NCBI GenBank assembly: GCA_017436285.1
Contig: JAFSDL010000024.1
Location: 1-55,703, forward strand
Origin: Clostridia bacterium
GTDB lineage: Bacteria; Bacillota; Clostridia; Oscillospirales; Acutalibacteraceae
Reading direction: 5' to 3'
DNA: 55,703 bases
Shown here: positions 7,274 to 15,249 of the stretch, one piece after another
How the letters are laid out: the number at the start of each line of letters is the position of its first letter
How positions within the stretch are numbered: the stretch's first letter is position 1
The notes under the pieces: generated by a model
The model's database searches: none
The model's input: only the letters and a program-made list of their open reading frames with translations
Told to the model about the DNA's origin: nothing
Position numbers and translations under genes: made by a program

Positions 7274-7395
7274 ACTATCCCTCTTTTTTTCGAAGAAAAA
7301 AGGAGGGGGGACCGCGTCAGCGGTGGGTGGTACAACCTCAACATTAAAGTAAAAGTATTGCAACCACGATACCGCGTTAGCGGTGGGTGGTACAA
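7274..7395. repeat. MITE-related repeat in the dapA-dapB gap
   Basis: TATCCCTC, a T-run/A-run hairpin and GGAGGGGGGACC (7277-7313) copy the arm of the 4490-4787 element. They continue into CCGCGTCAGCGGTGGGTGGT ending in ACAA. The same GCGGTGGGTGGTACAA ending recurs at 7380-7395 as a direct repeat. It occupies nearly the whole 159-bp gap inside an apparent operon. Confidence 0.7.
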
Positions 7396-7397
7396 AA

Positions 7398-8288
7398 TTA
7401 TATCATATTATGCTTAACTAAAACATCTCTCAGAAGCTTCTCATTAGCTTCGTTAAGAGGGGAAAGAGGCATTCTGCATCTGCCCACATCAATACCCATC
7501 ATACACATTGCCGCTTTAACGGGTATGGGGTTAACATCGCAGAAAAGAGCATTGCACAAGTCAATATATTTTAACTGTAATTTTGCACTTTCCTTAGTTT
7601 TACCCTCAATACCAAGCATAGCAATATCGTGAGCAAGCCTTGGTGCGATGTTTGAAAGAACAGAAATAACACCCTTTGCGCCCAAGGCAGTGAAAGCGGT
7701 AATCTGGTCATCATTACCCGAATAGAAATTAAGGCTATCACCACAAAGAGCAACTGTTTTAGCGAATTGAGAAATATCACCGCTTGCTTCCTTAGCACCG
7801 TTTATAAGCGGGAGCTTTGATAACTCAAGATATGTTTCAGGCTTGATGTTAACGCCTGTTCTTGAAGGCACATTGTAAAGAATAATGGGTGTTGAAACTC
7901 TCTTTTCAATATATGTGTAGGACTCGATAAGTCCGTCCTGAGATGCTTTGTTGTAATAGGGGGTTACCATTAAAAGTCCGTCAACGCCACAGGCTTCAGC
8001 ATCGTTTGAAAGCTTGACTGCGTGAACAGTATCATTACTGCCTGTTCCTGCAATAACGGGAATTTTGCCATTTGTAACTCGGACTGCAGTGCGGATTGCT
8101 TCAACGTGCTCATCATAAACAAGAGTTGATTTTTCACCTGTTGTACCGCAAACAACAATTGCATCTGTTCCGTTCTGAATCTGGTTTTCGATTATTTCCT
8201 CAAAGAGTGGGAAATTGATTTTTAAATCCTCGTCTTTAAATGGTGTTACAATAGCAACGCCTGCACCTGTGAAAATAGGCTTTTTCAT
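7398..8288 (-). CDS. dapA: 4-hydroxy-tetrahydrodipicolinate synthase
   Basis: Condenses pyruvate with aspartate semialdehyde, the committed step to diaminopimelate and lysine. The 296-residue TIM barrel has GTTGEKSTL (substrate Thr pair), LYNVPSRTGVN (catalytic Tyr) and GAKEASGD (Schiff-base Lys). AAAACCTCCG on the plus strand corresponds to a CGGAGG ribosome site before the ATG. It lies 47 bases after asd and before dapB. Confidence 0.96.
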   Translation of the reverse strand: MKKPIFTGAGVAIVTPFKDEDLKINFPLFEEIIENQIQNGTDAIVVCGTTGEKSTLVYDEHVEAIRTAVRVTNGKIPVIAGTGSNDTVHAVKLSNDAEACGVDGLLMVTPYYNKASQDGLIESYTYIEKRVSTPIILYNVPSRTGVNIKPETYLELSKLPLINGAKEASGDISQFAKTVALCGDSLNFYSGNDDQITAFTALGAKGVISVLSNIAPRLAHDIAMLGIEGKTKESAKLQLKYIDLCNALFCDVNPIPVKAAMCMMGIDVGRCRMPLSPLNEANEKLLRDVLVKHNMI

Positions 8289-8335
8289 AGCGAAAACCTC
8301 CGGAAAAAATATTTAGGAAAATCTCCTATGTATTA

Positions 8336-9418
8336 TTAATCCATATAGCCTTCTGCACAGAGAAGCTCAGCAAGAAGAACTGCGCCACCTGCAGCACCAC
8401 GAAGAGTGTTGTGTGCAAGGCATACGAATTTATAATCATACTGTGTATCCTCACGAAGACGACCGATGGAAACAGCCATACCGTTTTCAAGGTTTCTGTG
8501 AAGCTTTGTCTGAGGCATATTGTCCTCTTCAAAATAATGTAGGAACTGCTTGGGTGCAGAGGGAAGCTCTAATTCCTGAGCTCTGCCCTTGAAGCTCTTC
8601 CACATTTCAATCATATCTTCCTTTTCAGGCTTGTTCTCAAATCTTACAAACACTGCGCCCATGTGACCATCAGAAACAGGAACACGGATGCACTGTGCAG
8701 TGAAATGAGGCTCTGTTGCGGAAACGATTTCGTCACCAACAATTTTACCCCAGAGCTTAAGAGGCTCTTTTTCGCTCTTTTCTTCCTCGCCACCAATGAA
8801 GGGAATTACGTTATCAACCATTTCAGGCCATCTTTCAAAGGTTTTACCTGCACCTGAAATTGCCTGATATGTGCAAACAACAACATCCTTAACAGTGTAT
8901 TTCTCGTGAAGGGGGAAGAGTGCGGGAACATAGCTCTGAAGTGAGCAGTTTGATTTAACTGCAATAAAGCCACGCTTTGTGCCAAGGCGCTTTCTCTGAG
9001 AATGAATAACCTCGATATGCTCGGGGTTAAGCTCAGGAACAACCATAGGAACGTCAGGAGTCATTCTGTGAGCACTGTTGTTGGAAACAACAGGGCATTC
9101 TGCCTTTGCATATTTTTCCTCAAGCTCTTTTGTTTCTGCCTTTGAAAGATTAACTGCGCAGAACACAAAATCAACCTCAGAAGCGATTTTTTCAATATCC
9201 TTTTCTGCATCAAGAACAGTCATATCAAGATATTTTGCAGGTGTGGGCTCTTCCATACACCATCTGTCGCCGAGGGCTTCCTTGTAGCTCTGACCTGCAG
9301 AACGGGAGGATGCAGCAAGAACTGTTACATCATACCAGGGGTGGTCTGCAAGTAAAAGAGCAAATCTCTGGCCAACCATACCTGTTGCGCCGATAATACC
9401 AACTTTGTATTTTTTCAT
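8336..9418 (-). CDS. asd: Aspartate-semialdehyde dehydrogenase
   Basis: Reduces aspartyl phosphate to aspartate semialdehyde, the branch-point metabolite for lysine, threonine and methionine. The N-terminal NADP motif is GIIGATGMVGQRF, the catalytic Cys is in KSNCSLQSYVPAL, and the later SDGHMGAVFVR strand carries the His. At about 360 residues it resembles the archaeal/clostridial form. The start at 9418 (MKKYKVG) has GGAGGTTAG upstream; a longer frame to 9481 lacks such a site. It leads the asd-dapA-dapB group. No lysine riboswitch is visible upstream. Confidence 0.95.
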   Translation of the reverse strand: MKKYKVGIIGATGMVGQRFALLLADHPWYDVTVLAASSRSAGQSYKEALGDRWCMEEPTPAKYLDMTVLDAEKDIEKIASEVDFVFCAVNLSKAETKELEEKYAKAECPVVSNNSAHRMTPDVPMVVPELNPEHIEVIHSQRKRLGTKRGFIAVKSNCSLQSYVPALFPLHEKYTVKDVVVCTYQAISGAGKTFERWPEMVDNVIPFIGGEEEKSEKEPLKLWGKIVGDEIVSATEPHFTAQCIRVPVSDGHMGAVFVRFENKPEKEDMIEMWKSFKGRAQELELPSAPKQFLHYFEEDNMPQTKLHRNLENGMAVSIGRLREDTQYDYKFVCLAHNTLRGAAGGAVLLAELLCAEGYMD

Positions 9419-9571
9419 CTTTCTAACCTCCATATAAAAAAACACTTGTAAATACTTAATAAATGAATTATAATATTTCAACGATTTAATATATTAACAT
9501 AAAGTTATAAGTTAAGTCAATGTTTTTGAGCATTAATTTTATTATATAATACTGCAAATAAAGGAATAATT

Positions 9572-10603
9572 ATGAACAAATCTGATTTTTTCTACCATTT
9601 ACCTGAGGAGCTTATTGCTCAGCATCCTCTTGAGCCTCGTGACAGCTCAAGAATGATGGTGCTTTCTAAGGAAAATACTACTATCGAGCATAAGCATTTT
9701 TATGATATCTGCGATTATTTCAATGCAGGGGACTGCCTTATTCTTAACAATACCCGCGTTCTTCCCGCAAGAGTTTACGGAACAAAAAAGGAAACAGGTG
9801 CAGTTGTTGAATTTTTGTTGTTGAAGCAGATTGAAAATGATTTATGGGAAACTCTTGCAGGTCCCGGTAAAAGAGCAAAAGAGGGCACAGAGTTCACCTT
9901 TGGTAATGGCATCTTAACCGCTAAGGTTGAATCTGTTCTCGAAAACGGCAACAGAGTTGTTCGTTTCTTTTATGATAAAAATGACAATATTTATAACATT
10001 CTTGATAAAATCGGACAAATGCCTTTGCCTCATTATATAACAGAAGAGCTTAAGGATAAAGAGCGGTATCAGACTGTTTATTCAAAGGAGCTTGGTTCTG
10101 CCGCAGCACCAACTGCAGGGCTTCATTTCACTGAGAAAATCCTCGAAAGGTTAAAGAATAAGGGTGTTAATATCGGCTATGTGACCCTTCACGTTGGTTT
10201 AGGTACATTTCGTCCTGTTAAGGCTGAGAAAATCGAAGACCATCAGATGCACTCTGAGCACTACCATTTACCAAAGGAAACAGCCGATTTGATTAACAAA
10301 ACCAAGAAAAACGGAGGCAGAGTAATTGCAGTTGGTACAACAAGCTGCAGAACACTTGAAAGCGTCGGCACATTCTGTGGTGAAATCAGAGAGGACGACA
10401 GAAACACAGATATTTTCATTTATCCCGGTTATAAATTCAAGTGCATTGACGGACTTTTAACTAATTTCCATTTACCCGAAAGCACTTTGATTATGCTCGT
10501 TTCTGCTTTCTATGGCTACGATAAAACACTGACTGCTTACAAAACCGCGGTTGAGGAAAAATACAGATTTTTCTCATTCGGTGATTGTATGTTGATATGT
10601 TAA
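9572..10603 (+). CDS. queA: S-adenosylmethionine:tRNA ribosyltransferase-isomerase
   Basis: Converts preQ1 at tRNA position 34 to epoxyqueuosine using the ribosyl part of SAM. The 343-residue length is standard. Typical blocks are seen: [19 protein letters not shown] at the N-terminus, [35 protein letters not shown] and [24 protein letters not shown] precedes the ATG. Together with tgt it makes queuosine tRNA; a 43-codon gene with its own signals separates the two. Confidence 0.96.
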   Translation: MNKSDFFYHLPEELIAQHPLEPRDSSRMMVLSKENTTIEHKHFYDICDYFNAGDCLILNNTRVLPARVYGTKKETGAVVEFLLLKQIENDLWETLAGPGKRAKEGTEFTFGNGILTAKVESVLENGNRVVRFFYDKNDNIYNILDKIGQMPLPHYITEELKDKERYQTVYSKELGSAAAPTAGLHFTEKILERLKNKGVNIGYVTLHVGLGTFRPVKAEKIEDHQMHSEHYHLPKETADLINKTKKNGGRVIAVGTTSCRTLESVGTFCGEIREDDRNTDIFIYPGYKFKCIDGLLTNFHLPESTLIMLVSAFYGYDKTLTAYKTAVEEKYRFFSFGDCMLIC

Positions 10604-10614
10604 CAGTTATTTTA

Positions 10615-10642
10615 TTGACTTTAAGAAAAAATATGTTAAGAT
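10615..10642 (+). promoter_or_regulatory. Promoter of the 43-residue gene
   Basis: TTGACT (10615-10620) with TAAGAT (10637-10642) at 16-bp spacing; GATAAT (10640-10645) is an alternative at 19 bp. It lies about 30 bases before the small gene. Confidence 0.5.
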
Positions 10643-10674
10643 AATATTAGAAATCTACTTTGTTGGTGAGTATT

Positions 10675-10806
10675 ATGGAGAATTGGGACCCTGATTTTAC
10701 TAAAGTTACCTCTGAAGAAGCGAGCAGAATAGCCAATGCTGAAATCAGTGGTTTTATTGACGATACTGAAATTGATTGGGATAATTTAGAGTCATTTTTG
10801 CAGTAA
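10675..10806 (+). CDS. Small acidic protein of 43 residues, function unknown
   Basis: Begins MENWDPDFTKVTSEEASRIA and ends DWDNLESFLQ. It is very acidic, with no membrane segment and no motif known to me. Support for a real gene: a GGTGAG site five bases before ATG, its own promoter-like sequence at 10615-10642, and an intrinsic terminator right after the stop. Together these make a separate transcription unit between queA and tgt. It could be a small regulator or antitoxin-like protein, but no toxin partner lies beside it. Confidence 0.6.
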   Translation: MENWDPDFTKVTSEEASRIANAEISGFIDDTEIDWDNLESFLQ

Positions 10807-10814
10807 ATTAAAAG

Positions 10815-10844
10815 CGCAGGAGTGAAAAGCTCTTGCGTTTATTT
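10815..10844 (+). terminator. Terminator after the small gene
   Basis: CGCAGGAG and CTCTTGCG form an eight-pair stem (one G-T), followed by TTTATTTAT. It ends 16 bases before the tgt start, and the tgt ribosome site (AGGAG) follows it. Confidence 0.7.
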
Positions 10845-10860
10845 ATATAGGAGTTAATGT

Positions 10861-11991
10861 ATGTTTAAGCTTATTAAAACAGAAGGAACTGCAAGGCGTG
10901 GTGAGTTCACAACAGTCCACGGTACTGTGCAGACACCTGCATTTCAGAATGTTGCAACCTGTGGCGCAATCAAGGGTGGCTTATCCGCCTATGATTTAAA
11001 GGATATTAAATGTCAGGTTCAGCTTTGCAATACCTACCATCTTCATTTAAGACCCGGCGATAAGCTTGTTAAGGAGCTTGGCGGTATTCATAAATTCACA
11101 GGCTGGGATGGTCCCATTCTTACCGATAGTGGCGGATTTCAGGTTTTCTCTCTTGCAAAGTTACGCAAAATCAAGGAAGAGGGTGTAACCTTCAACTCTC
11201 ATATTGACGGAAGAAAAATCTTTATGGGTCCCGAGGAGAGTATGCAGATTCAGTCAAATCTCGGTTCAACTATTGCTATGGCGTTTGATGAATGTGTGAA
11301 AAATCCCGCAGAGTATAAATATGCAAAGGAATCCATTGCAAGAACAACAAGGTGGTTAATCCGTTGCAAAAATGAAATGGAAAGGCTTAATTCACTTTCT
11401 GATACTATTAACCCAAATCAGCTTCTTTTCGGTATCAATCAGGGTGCAACCTTTGATGACTTAAGAGTTGAGCATATGAAGGAAATTGCAGAATTAGACC
11501 TTGATGGTTACGCTATCGGTGGTCTTGCGGTAGGCGAGCCCAAGGAGGATATGTACCGCATTATTTCCGCAGTTGAGCCCTTTGCACCAAAGAACAAAAT
11601 CCGTTATCTTATGGGCGTTGGTACACCGGGTAATATTATTGAGGGTGTAAGCAGGGGAGTTGACCTTTTCGATTGCGTTATGCCAAGCAGAAACGCCCGT
11701 CACGGTCATCTTTTCACATGGGATGGTATAATCAACCTTAATAATGCTAAATATGCTAAGGTTGATACACCTATTGACCCTCAGTGCAATTGTCCCACCT
11801 GTCAGAAGCATTCGAGAGCGTATCTTCATCATCTGTTCAAGGCTAAGGAAATTCTTGCAATGCGCCTTGCGGTTACTCACAACCTTTATTTCTATAATAA
11901 TCTTATGGAAAGAATACGTGATGAGCTTGATAAGGGCACATTTAATGATTTCAAGAACAAATATGTTGATTTGTTAGACACAAGAATATAA
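10861..11991 (+). CDS. tgt: tRNA-guanine transglycosylase
   Basis: Swaps guanine 34 of GUN-anticodon tRNAs for preQ1. The 376-residue protein has the catalytic Asp in LTDSGGFQVFSL, the second active-site block LFDCVMPSRNARHG, and the zinc site CNCPTCQKHSRAYLHHL. AGGAG precedes the ATG. A terminator just upstream suggests partial or separate transcription from queA. Confidence 0.96.
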   Translation: MFKLIKTEGTARRGEFTTVHGTVQTPAFQNVATCGAIKGGLSAYDLKDIKCQVQLCNTYHLHLRPGDKLVKELGGIHKFTGWDGPILTDSGGFQVFSLAKLRKIKEEGVTFNSHIDGRKIFMGPEESMQIQSNLGSTIAMAFDECVKNPAEYKYAKESIARTTRWLIRCKNEMERLNSLSDTINPNQLLFGINQGATFDDLRVEHMKEIAELDLDGYAIGGLAVGEPKEDMYRIISAVEPFAPKNKIRYLMGVGTPGNIIEGVSRGVDLFDCVMPSRNARHGHLFTWDGIINLNNAKYAKVDTPIDPQCNCPTCQKHSRAYLHHLFKAKEILAMRLAVTHNLYFYNNLMERIRDELDKGTFNDFKNKYVDLLDTRI

Positions 11992-12018
11992 ATAAATTGA
12001 AAATTTTGTAAAAAAGGC

Positions 12019-12047
12019 TTGTATATTTCTTTAATCAAAGGTATAAT
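12019..12047 (+). promoter_or_regulatory. Promoter of yajC
   Basis: TTGTAT (12019-12024), 17-bp spacer, TATAAT (12042-12047), about 34 bases before the yajC ATG. Confidence 0.75.
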
Positions 12048-12080
12048 ATGCAGGTATGAAAATTTTGGAGGATTTTATTT

Positions 12081-12608
12081 ATGGATTTTATTACATTATC
12101 TTTTTTAACTAACCTTTTAGGTGGCGGTGCATCTGCTGAAGGCGCTGAAGGCGCAACAGGCGGTAGCCCCATGTCACTTATTCTTATGGTGGGCTTATTC
12201 GCAGTTATGTACTTTGTTATGATTCGCCCTCAGAAGAAAAAACAAAAAGAAGAACAACAGATGCGCGATACTATTCAGATTGGTGATGAAATCACAACAA
12301 TCGGTGGTATTATGGGTAGAGTTGTTACTGTTAAGGAAGATAGCATTGTTCTTGAAACAGGCGCAGACAGAGTTAAATTGAAATTCCAGAGATGGGCTAT
12401 TCAGACTAATAACACTGCTAATGAGCGTATGGCTGCTGAAAGACAGGCTGCTGCAGATGCTAAGAAGGCACAGAGCGAAAAGGCTGCTATCGATAAGGCT
12501 GTTAACGGCAAATCCAAGAAAACCAAAAAGGTTGAAAATGTTGGTGCTGCTGACGAAATGAAGGCCGAAGAAGAAGCTAAAATGGCAGAAGAAAAAACAG
12601 AAGAATAA
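12081..12608 (+). CDS. yajC: Preprotein translocase subunit YajC
   Basis: Accessory component of the Sec translocase at the membrane. One transmembrane segment (SLILMVGLFAVMYFVMI) is followed by the hallmark RPQKKKQKE and the conserved GDEITTIGGIMGRVV and DRVKLKF strands. At 175 residues it is longer than the usual ~100 because of a Lys/Glu/Ala-rich charged tail after residue 115. TTGGAGG precedes the ATG. The queA-tgt-yajC order is common in bacteria. Confidence 0.93.
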   Translation: MDFITLSFLTNLLGGGASAEGAEGATGGSPMSLILMVGLFAVMYFVMIRPQKKKQKEEQQMRDTIQIGDEITTIGGIMGRVVTVKEDSIVLETGADRVKLKFQRWAIQTNNTANERMAAERQAAADAKKAQSEKAAIDKAVNGKSKKTKKVENVGAADEMKAEEEAKMAEEKTEE

Positions 12609-12625
12609 GAATATATAAAAATTTC

Positions 12626-12665
12626 TCCGCATATCTTGTACAAAAAGGTATGCGGAGGTTTTTTT
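12626..12665 (+). terminator. Terminator after yajC whose stem contains the next ribosome site
   Basis: CTCCGCATATC (12626-12636) pairs with GGTATGCGGAG (12649-12659), followed by six T and then directly the ATG of the next gene at 12666. The 3' arm holds GCGGAGG, the only good Shine-Dalgarno for that gene, so termination and ribosome access compete. Confidence 0.8.
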
Positions 12666-13058
12666 ATGCCTGAAAATAAAAAATATAACAATAAGCTTAA
12701 AGTTATTAAGCCTTATATAATTGGCGTTTTAAAGGGCTTTGCGGTATTTTCAATATTGTTTTTATTCACGGCATTATTAATGTATAAATTTAATATTGAT
12801 AACAAAGCGTTATACTATTTAATTTATCTTTTTATTGCCTTAGGTGGATTTATCAGTGCAATTTCGGTTTATAAAAGGGTGAGAGGAAGAGGCTTTTTAA
12901 CAGGTGTTATTGCTTCGTTACCATATTCCTTGCTGGTTTTCCTTTTAATTAGCTTAATAATGGGATTTAATATGTCAGGTAACATTCTTATTGTGTTTTT
13001 GTTAACCCTTTCCGGTGGCTTTTTAGGTGGTGTTACTGCAGCGAATACTAAAATATAG
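12666..13058 (+). CDS. TIGR04086/YrzE-type four-helix membrane protein
   Basis: About 130 residues with four hydrophobic segments (GVLKGFAVFSILFLFTALLM; LYYLIYLFIALGGFISAISV; GFLTGVIASLPYSLLVFLLI; ILIVFLLTLSGGFLGGV), the layout of the TIGR04086 family often found beside yajC in Clostridia. Molecular function unknown. The start at 12666 is preferred over an upstream in-frame ATG at 12636 because GCGGAGG lies correctly before it. The ribosome site lies within the yajC terminator stem. Confidence 0.75.
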   Translation: MPENKKYNNKLKVIKPYIIGVLKGFAVFSILFLFTALLMYKFNIDNKALYYLIYLFIALGGFISAISVYKRVRGRGFLTGVIASLPYSLLVFLLISLIMGFNMSGNILIVFLLTLSGGFLGGVTAANTKI

Positions 13059-13070
13059 GAGAAGTAGATT

Positions 13071-13697
13071 TTGAAAGCAGGCTTTGTTTTAAATAGCAGG
13101 AATTTTAAAAAAATCAAATTTGATTATAGCATAGTAATTCTTTCAACAATTTTTCTGTGCGGTGTTATAATTGGCATATTTTTAATTCATAATTGTGATG
13201 ATGACCTGAAGAATATGCTTTTTAATATTTTGGAAAATTATATTTCAACCAAAAGCAACAGCGGGTTTATTGCTATATTTTCATTTGAGCTTGTTTTGTT
13301 GCTCACATTTGTTATGCTTGAATTTATTTTTGGTTTATCTGCAGTGGGGTCACCGTTTGCAGTGTTGATTTTAGCATTTTTCGGTATTTTTTCAGGTGCA
13401 GGTGCATCCTGCATAATTTTAAATTGGGGTTTAAAGGGGGTTTTCTATTTACTTTTAGTAATTTTGCCTTGTTATGCAATAACAGCAGCAATTTTAGTAA
13501 AATGCTGCTGCCTGAGTATAAGAATTTCTTCAATTTTATTGAACTGCATATTGCAAAGGGACACAATCAAGCGAAGCTTTTGCGATTTTAGGGAATATAC
13601 CTTAAATTATCTGATATTAATTGTTCCCATTTTGATTGGTGTTGTTATAAGCACAGTGCTATTCAAGGTATTTTGCACATTTTTAATCGTCGCCTGA
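13071..13697 (+). CDS. SpoIIM-like membrane protein
   Basis: A 208-residue polytopic protein with five or so hydrophobic segments, resembling stage II sporulation protein M. In Bacillus this acts with SpoIID and SpoIIP in septal peptidoglycan removal during engulfment. The visible family trait is the SAVGSPFAVLILAFFGIFSGAGASC block plus a C-terminal YLILIVPILIGVVIS helix. It starts with TTG behind AGGAGAAG. Its last 15 bases overlap the end of the convergent recombinase gene. In B. subtilis spoIIM also lies next to xerD, which supports the call. Confidence 0.65.
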   Translation: MKAGFVLNSRNFKKIKFDYSIVILSTIFLCGVIIGIFLIHNCDDDLKNMLFNILENYISTKSNSGFIAIFSFELVLLLTFVMLEFIFGLSAVGSPFAVLILAFFGIFSGAGASCIILNWGLKGVFYLLLVILPCYAITAAILVKCCCLSIRISSILLNCILQRDTIKRSFCDFREYTLNYLILIVPILIGVVISTVLFKVFCTFLIVA

Positions 13698-14708
13698 TTC
13701 CTCGGGTAAATCAAGAACAGGTCTTTTAGGTGCTTTTACTGCGCTTAAAGGGTTTGAAGCGGCAGCCTTTTGCAATTGTTCATCCATTATATGCGTATAA
13801 ATCTGTGTTGTGCTGAGACTTTCGTGGCCAAGCATTTCTTTGATAGCAAGAACATCAACATTTCCGTGTTGATACATAAGAGTGGCAGCCGTATGCCTTA
13901 ATTTGTGAGTAGATAAATCTCTATCCTGAAGACCTGCTTTTTCAAGTGTGCTTTTAACAATAAACTGCACTGTTTTAGGGCTTATACGACTCTTCTGGCG
14001 ACTGATGAAAAGCGCATCCTTATCCTTTGCCTTAACACCATCAACAGGGCGAAAGGGGAGATAGGCGTTAATAGCATCAATACAGGCATCATTAAGATAT
14101 ATTGTTCTTTCCTTGTTACCTTTACCTGTAACTACCATTGTGTTATTTGAGCGGATATCACTTAAATTTAATGAAACAAGCTCAGATAAACGCATACCAC
14201 AGTTTAAAAACAAGGTAAGAATACAGTAATCACGTTCTTTGAATTTACCGTCAACTGCTTTTAAAAGGTTAAGGCTCTCGTCAAGGGTTAAATACTTGGG
14301 GAGAGTTTTTTTGATTTTAGGTGAATCTAATTCCTGCAGAGGATTTTCTGCAAGCAACCTTTTCTGAACGGTAAGGTATTTATAAAACATACGAAGGGTA
14401 GTGGCTTTTCTTGCTCTTGTTTTCTCATTATTATCACGTTCATCCTTGCAATAAACAAGAAACATATATGCATCATTCAGGGTTACTGAAGCTACCTCAT
14501 CAATGCTTAAATCATTGATTTTAATTTCCTCAAAGGGTACATCATCAGGAACAAGCCCGCGAATTTGCTTGAGAAACCTGAAAAAAGTGTATAAATCGTT
14601 TGCATATTCCTTAACAGTTAAATCAGAACGATTTTTAATTACACTGTTATAATTAAGATATTCATATATAAAGGATGGGAAGATATGAGCAAAATCTTCT
14701 TTCTTCAA
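13683..14708 (-). CDS. XerC/XerD-type tyrosine recombinase
   Basis: A 341-residue site-specific recombinase. The N-terminal SAM-like core-binding domain covers about residues 15-130. The C-terminal catalytic domain has Arg in NCGMRLSELVSL, Lys in TGKGNKERTIYL, His/Arg in HKLRHTAATL, and HES with the nucleophile Tyr in LGHESLSTTQIYTH. The start is TTG with GAAGG eight bases upstream. Only one recombinase is present. A perfect 13-6-13 palindrome lies 127 bp before the start, as in single-recombinase systems such as XerS/difSL. It could serve chromosome dimer resolution or be a domesticated integrase. Confidence 0.9.
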   Translation of the reverse strand: MKKEDFAHIFPSFIYEYLNYNSVIKNRSDLTVKEYANDLYTFFRFLKQIRGLVPDDVPFEEIKINDLSIDEVASVTLNDAYMFLVYCKDERDNNEKTRARKATTLRMFYKYLTVQKRLLAENPLQELDSPKIKKTLPKYLTLDESLNLLKAVDGKFKERDYCILTLFLNCGMRLSELVSLNLSDIRSNNTMVVTGKGNKERTIYLNDACIDAINAYLPFRPVDGVKAKDKDALFISRQKSRISPKTVQFIVKSTLEKAGLQDRDLSTHKLRHTAATLMYQHGNVDVLAIKEMLGHESLSTTQIYTHIMDEQLQKAAASNPLSAVKAPKRPVLDLPEESGDD

Positions 14709-14834
14709 AGCAAAAACCTTCTTTATAAAAATTTAAGAATAACAATCAGCCGATAAAATCAACCCTCATAAAAAGCAGGAGAGAGGAATTTCACCAACAA
14801 AACCATTATATACTCATCTCTTTTTCTTGTCAAC

Positions 14835-14866
14835 CACTTATACAAAATTAAAGTTTTGTATAAGTG
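14835..14866. other. Perfect 13-6-13 palindrome, candidate dif-like recombination site
   Basis: CACTTATACAAAA, spacer TTAAAG, TTTTGTATAAGTG. Dif sites are two ~11-bp recombinase arms around a 6-bp centre; here the arms are perfectly symmetric and the asymmetric spacer is exactly 6 bp. The TTxTGTxxAA pattern of the right arm recalls XerD arms. It lies upstream of the recombinase gene. No T run follows on the minus strand; on the plus strand it is followed by AGAGGAG, so a simple terminator is less likely. Confidence 0.5.
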
Positions 14867-14894
14867 AGAGGAGAAGAAATGGCATAAAAAGATT

Positions 14895-14956
14895 AAAATA
14901 AGCTTCGCTGATGTTTTTGGAATATTAGCGCTCAGGACCTTTTGGTCGCTTATTTT
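14895..14956. other. Possible structured RNA or hairpin in the recombinase upstream region
   Basis: AAAATAAGC (14895-14903) pairs with GCTTATTTT (14948-14956) and encloses an inner GGACCTTTTGGTC hairpin. It lies in the 541-bp gap between the recombinase and the pentein-fold gene. That gap otherwise holds the dif-like palindrome and a 35-codon reading frame; I see no promoter there that I would defend. It may be the terminator of that small frame on the minus strand. Confidence 0.35.
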
Positions 14957-14985
14957 GTATGCCTTTTCTTTATTAGTGCCTATAT

Positions 14986-15093
14986 TTATTGTTCTTTATA
15001 TTTTTTCATACAAATTAAAATTGCGGATGCTACTACAACCATTGTTATTGTGTAACCTAATTTTGCTACTGCATTTTTTTCTGAATTTTTCAT
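14986..15093 (-). CDS. Possible 35-residue single-pass membrane peptide
   Basis: Begins MKNSEKNAVAKLGYTITMVV and ends CMKKYKEQ. A polar N-terminus, one hydrophobic stretch of about 17 residues and a positive C-terminus form a plausible membrane miniprotein. GAAAGG lies 12 bases before the ATG, slightly far. It fills part of the otherwise empty gap between the recombinase and the pentein-fold gene. It might be a small toxin, a signalling peptide or chance. Confidence 0.45.
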   Translation of the reverse strand: MKNSEKNAVAKLGYTITMVVVASAILICMKKYKEQ

Positions 15094-15249
15094 TTTATTA
15101 AAATTCCTTTCAGATTTTTACTTTTTATAAAAAATAACTCCTTGATAGATTTAATAGAAATTTTTCAATTGATACTTTACTCATTCTGAAAAAACTGATT
15201 AAACGGGATTTTTTGATTTTTTCTTTAATTTAATAAAAACGGTGTTTAT

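Noticed and set aside
9419-9571. Lysine riboswitch before asd
   Set aside because: The gap is about 150 bp and shared with the divergent queA start; no L-box conserved blocks are seen.
12195-12632. 145-codon minus-strand frame opposite yajC
   Set aside because: It is Phe/Leu-rich, lacks a ribosome site and lies opposite the well-supported yajC; a shadow of its Lys/Glu-rich codons.
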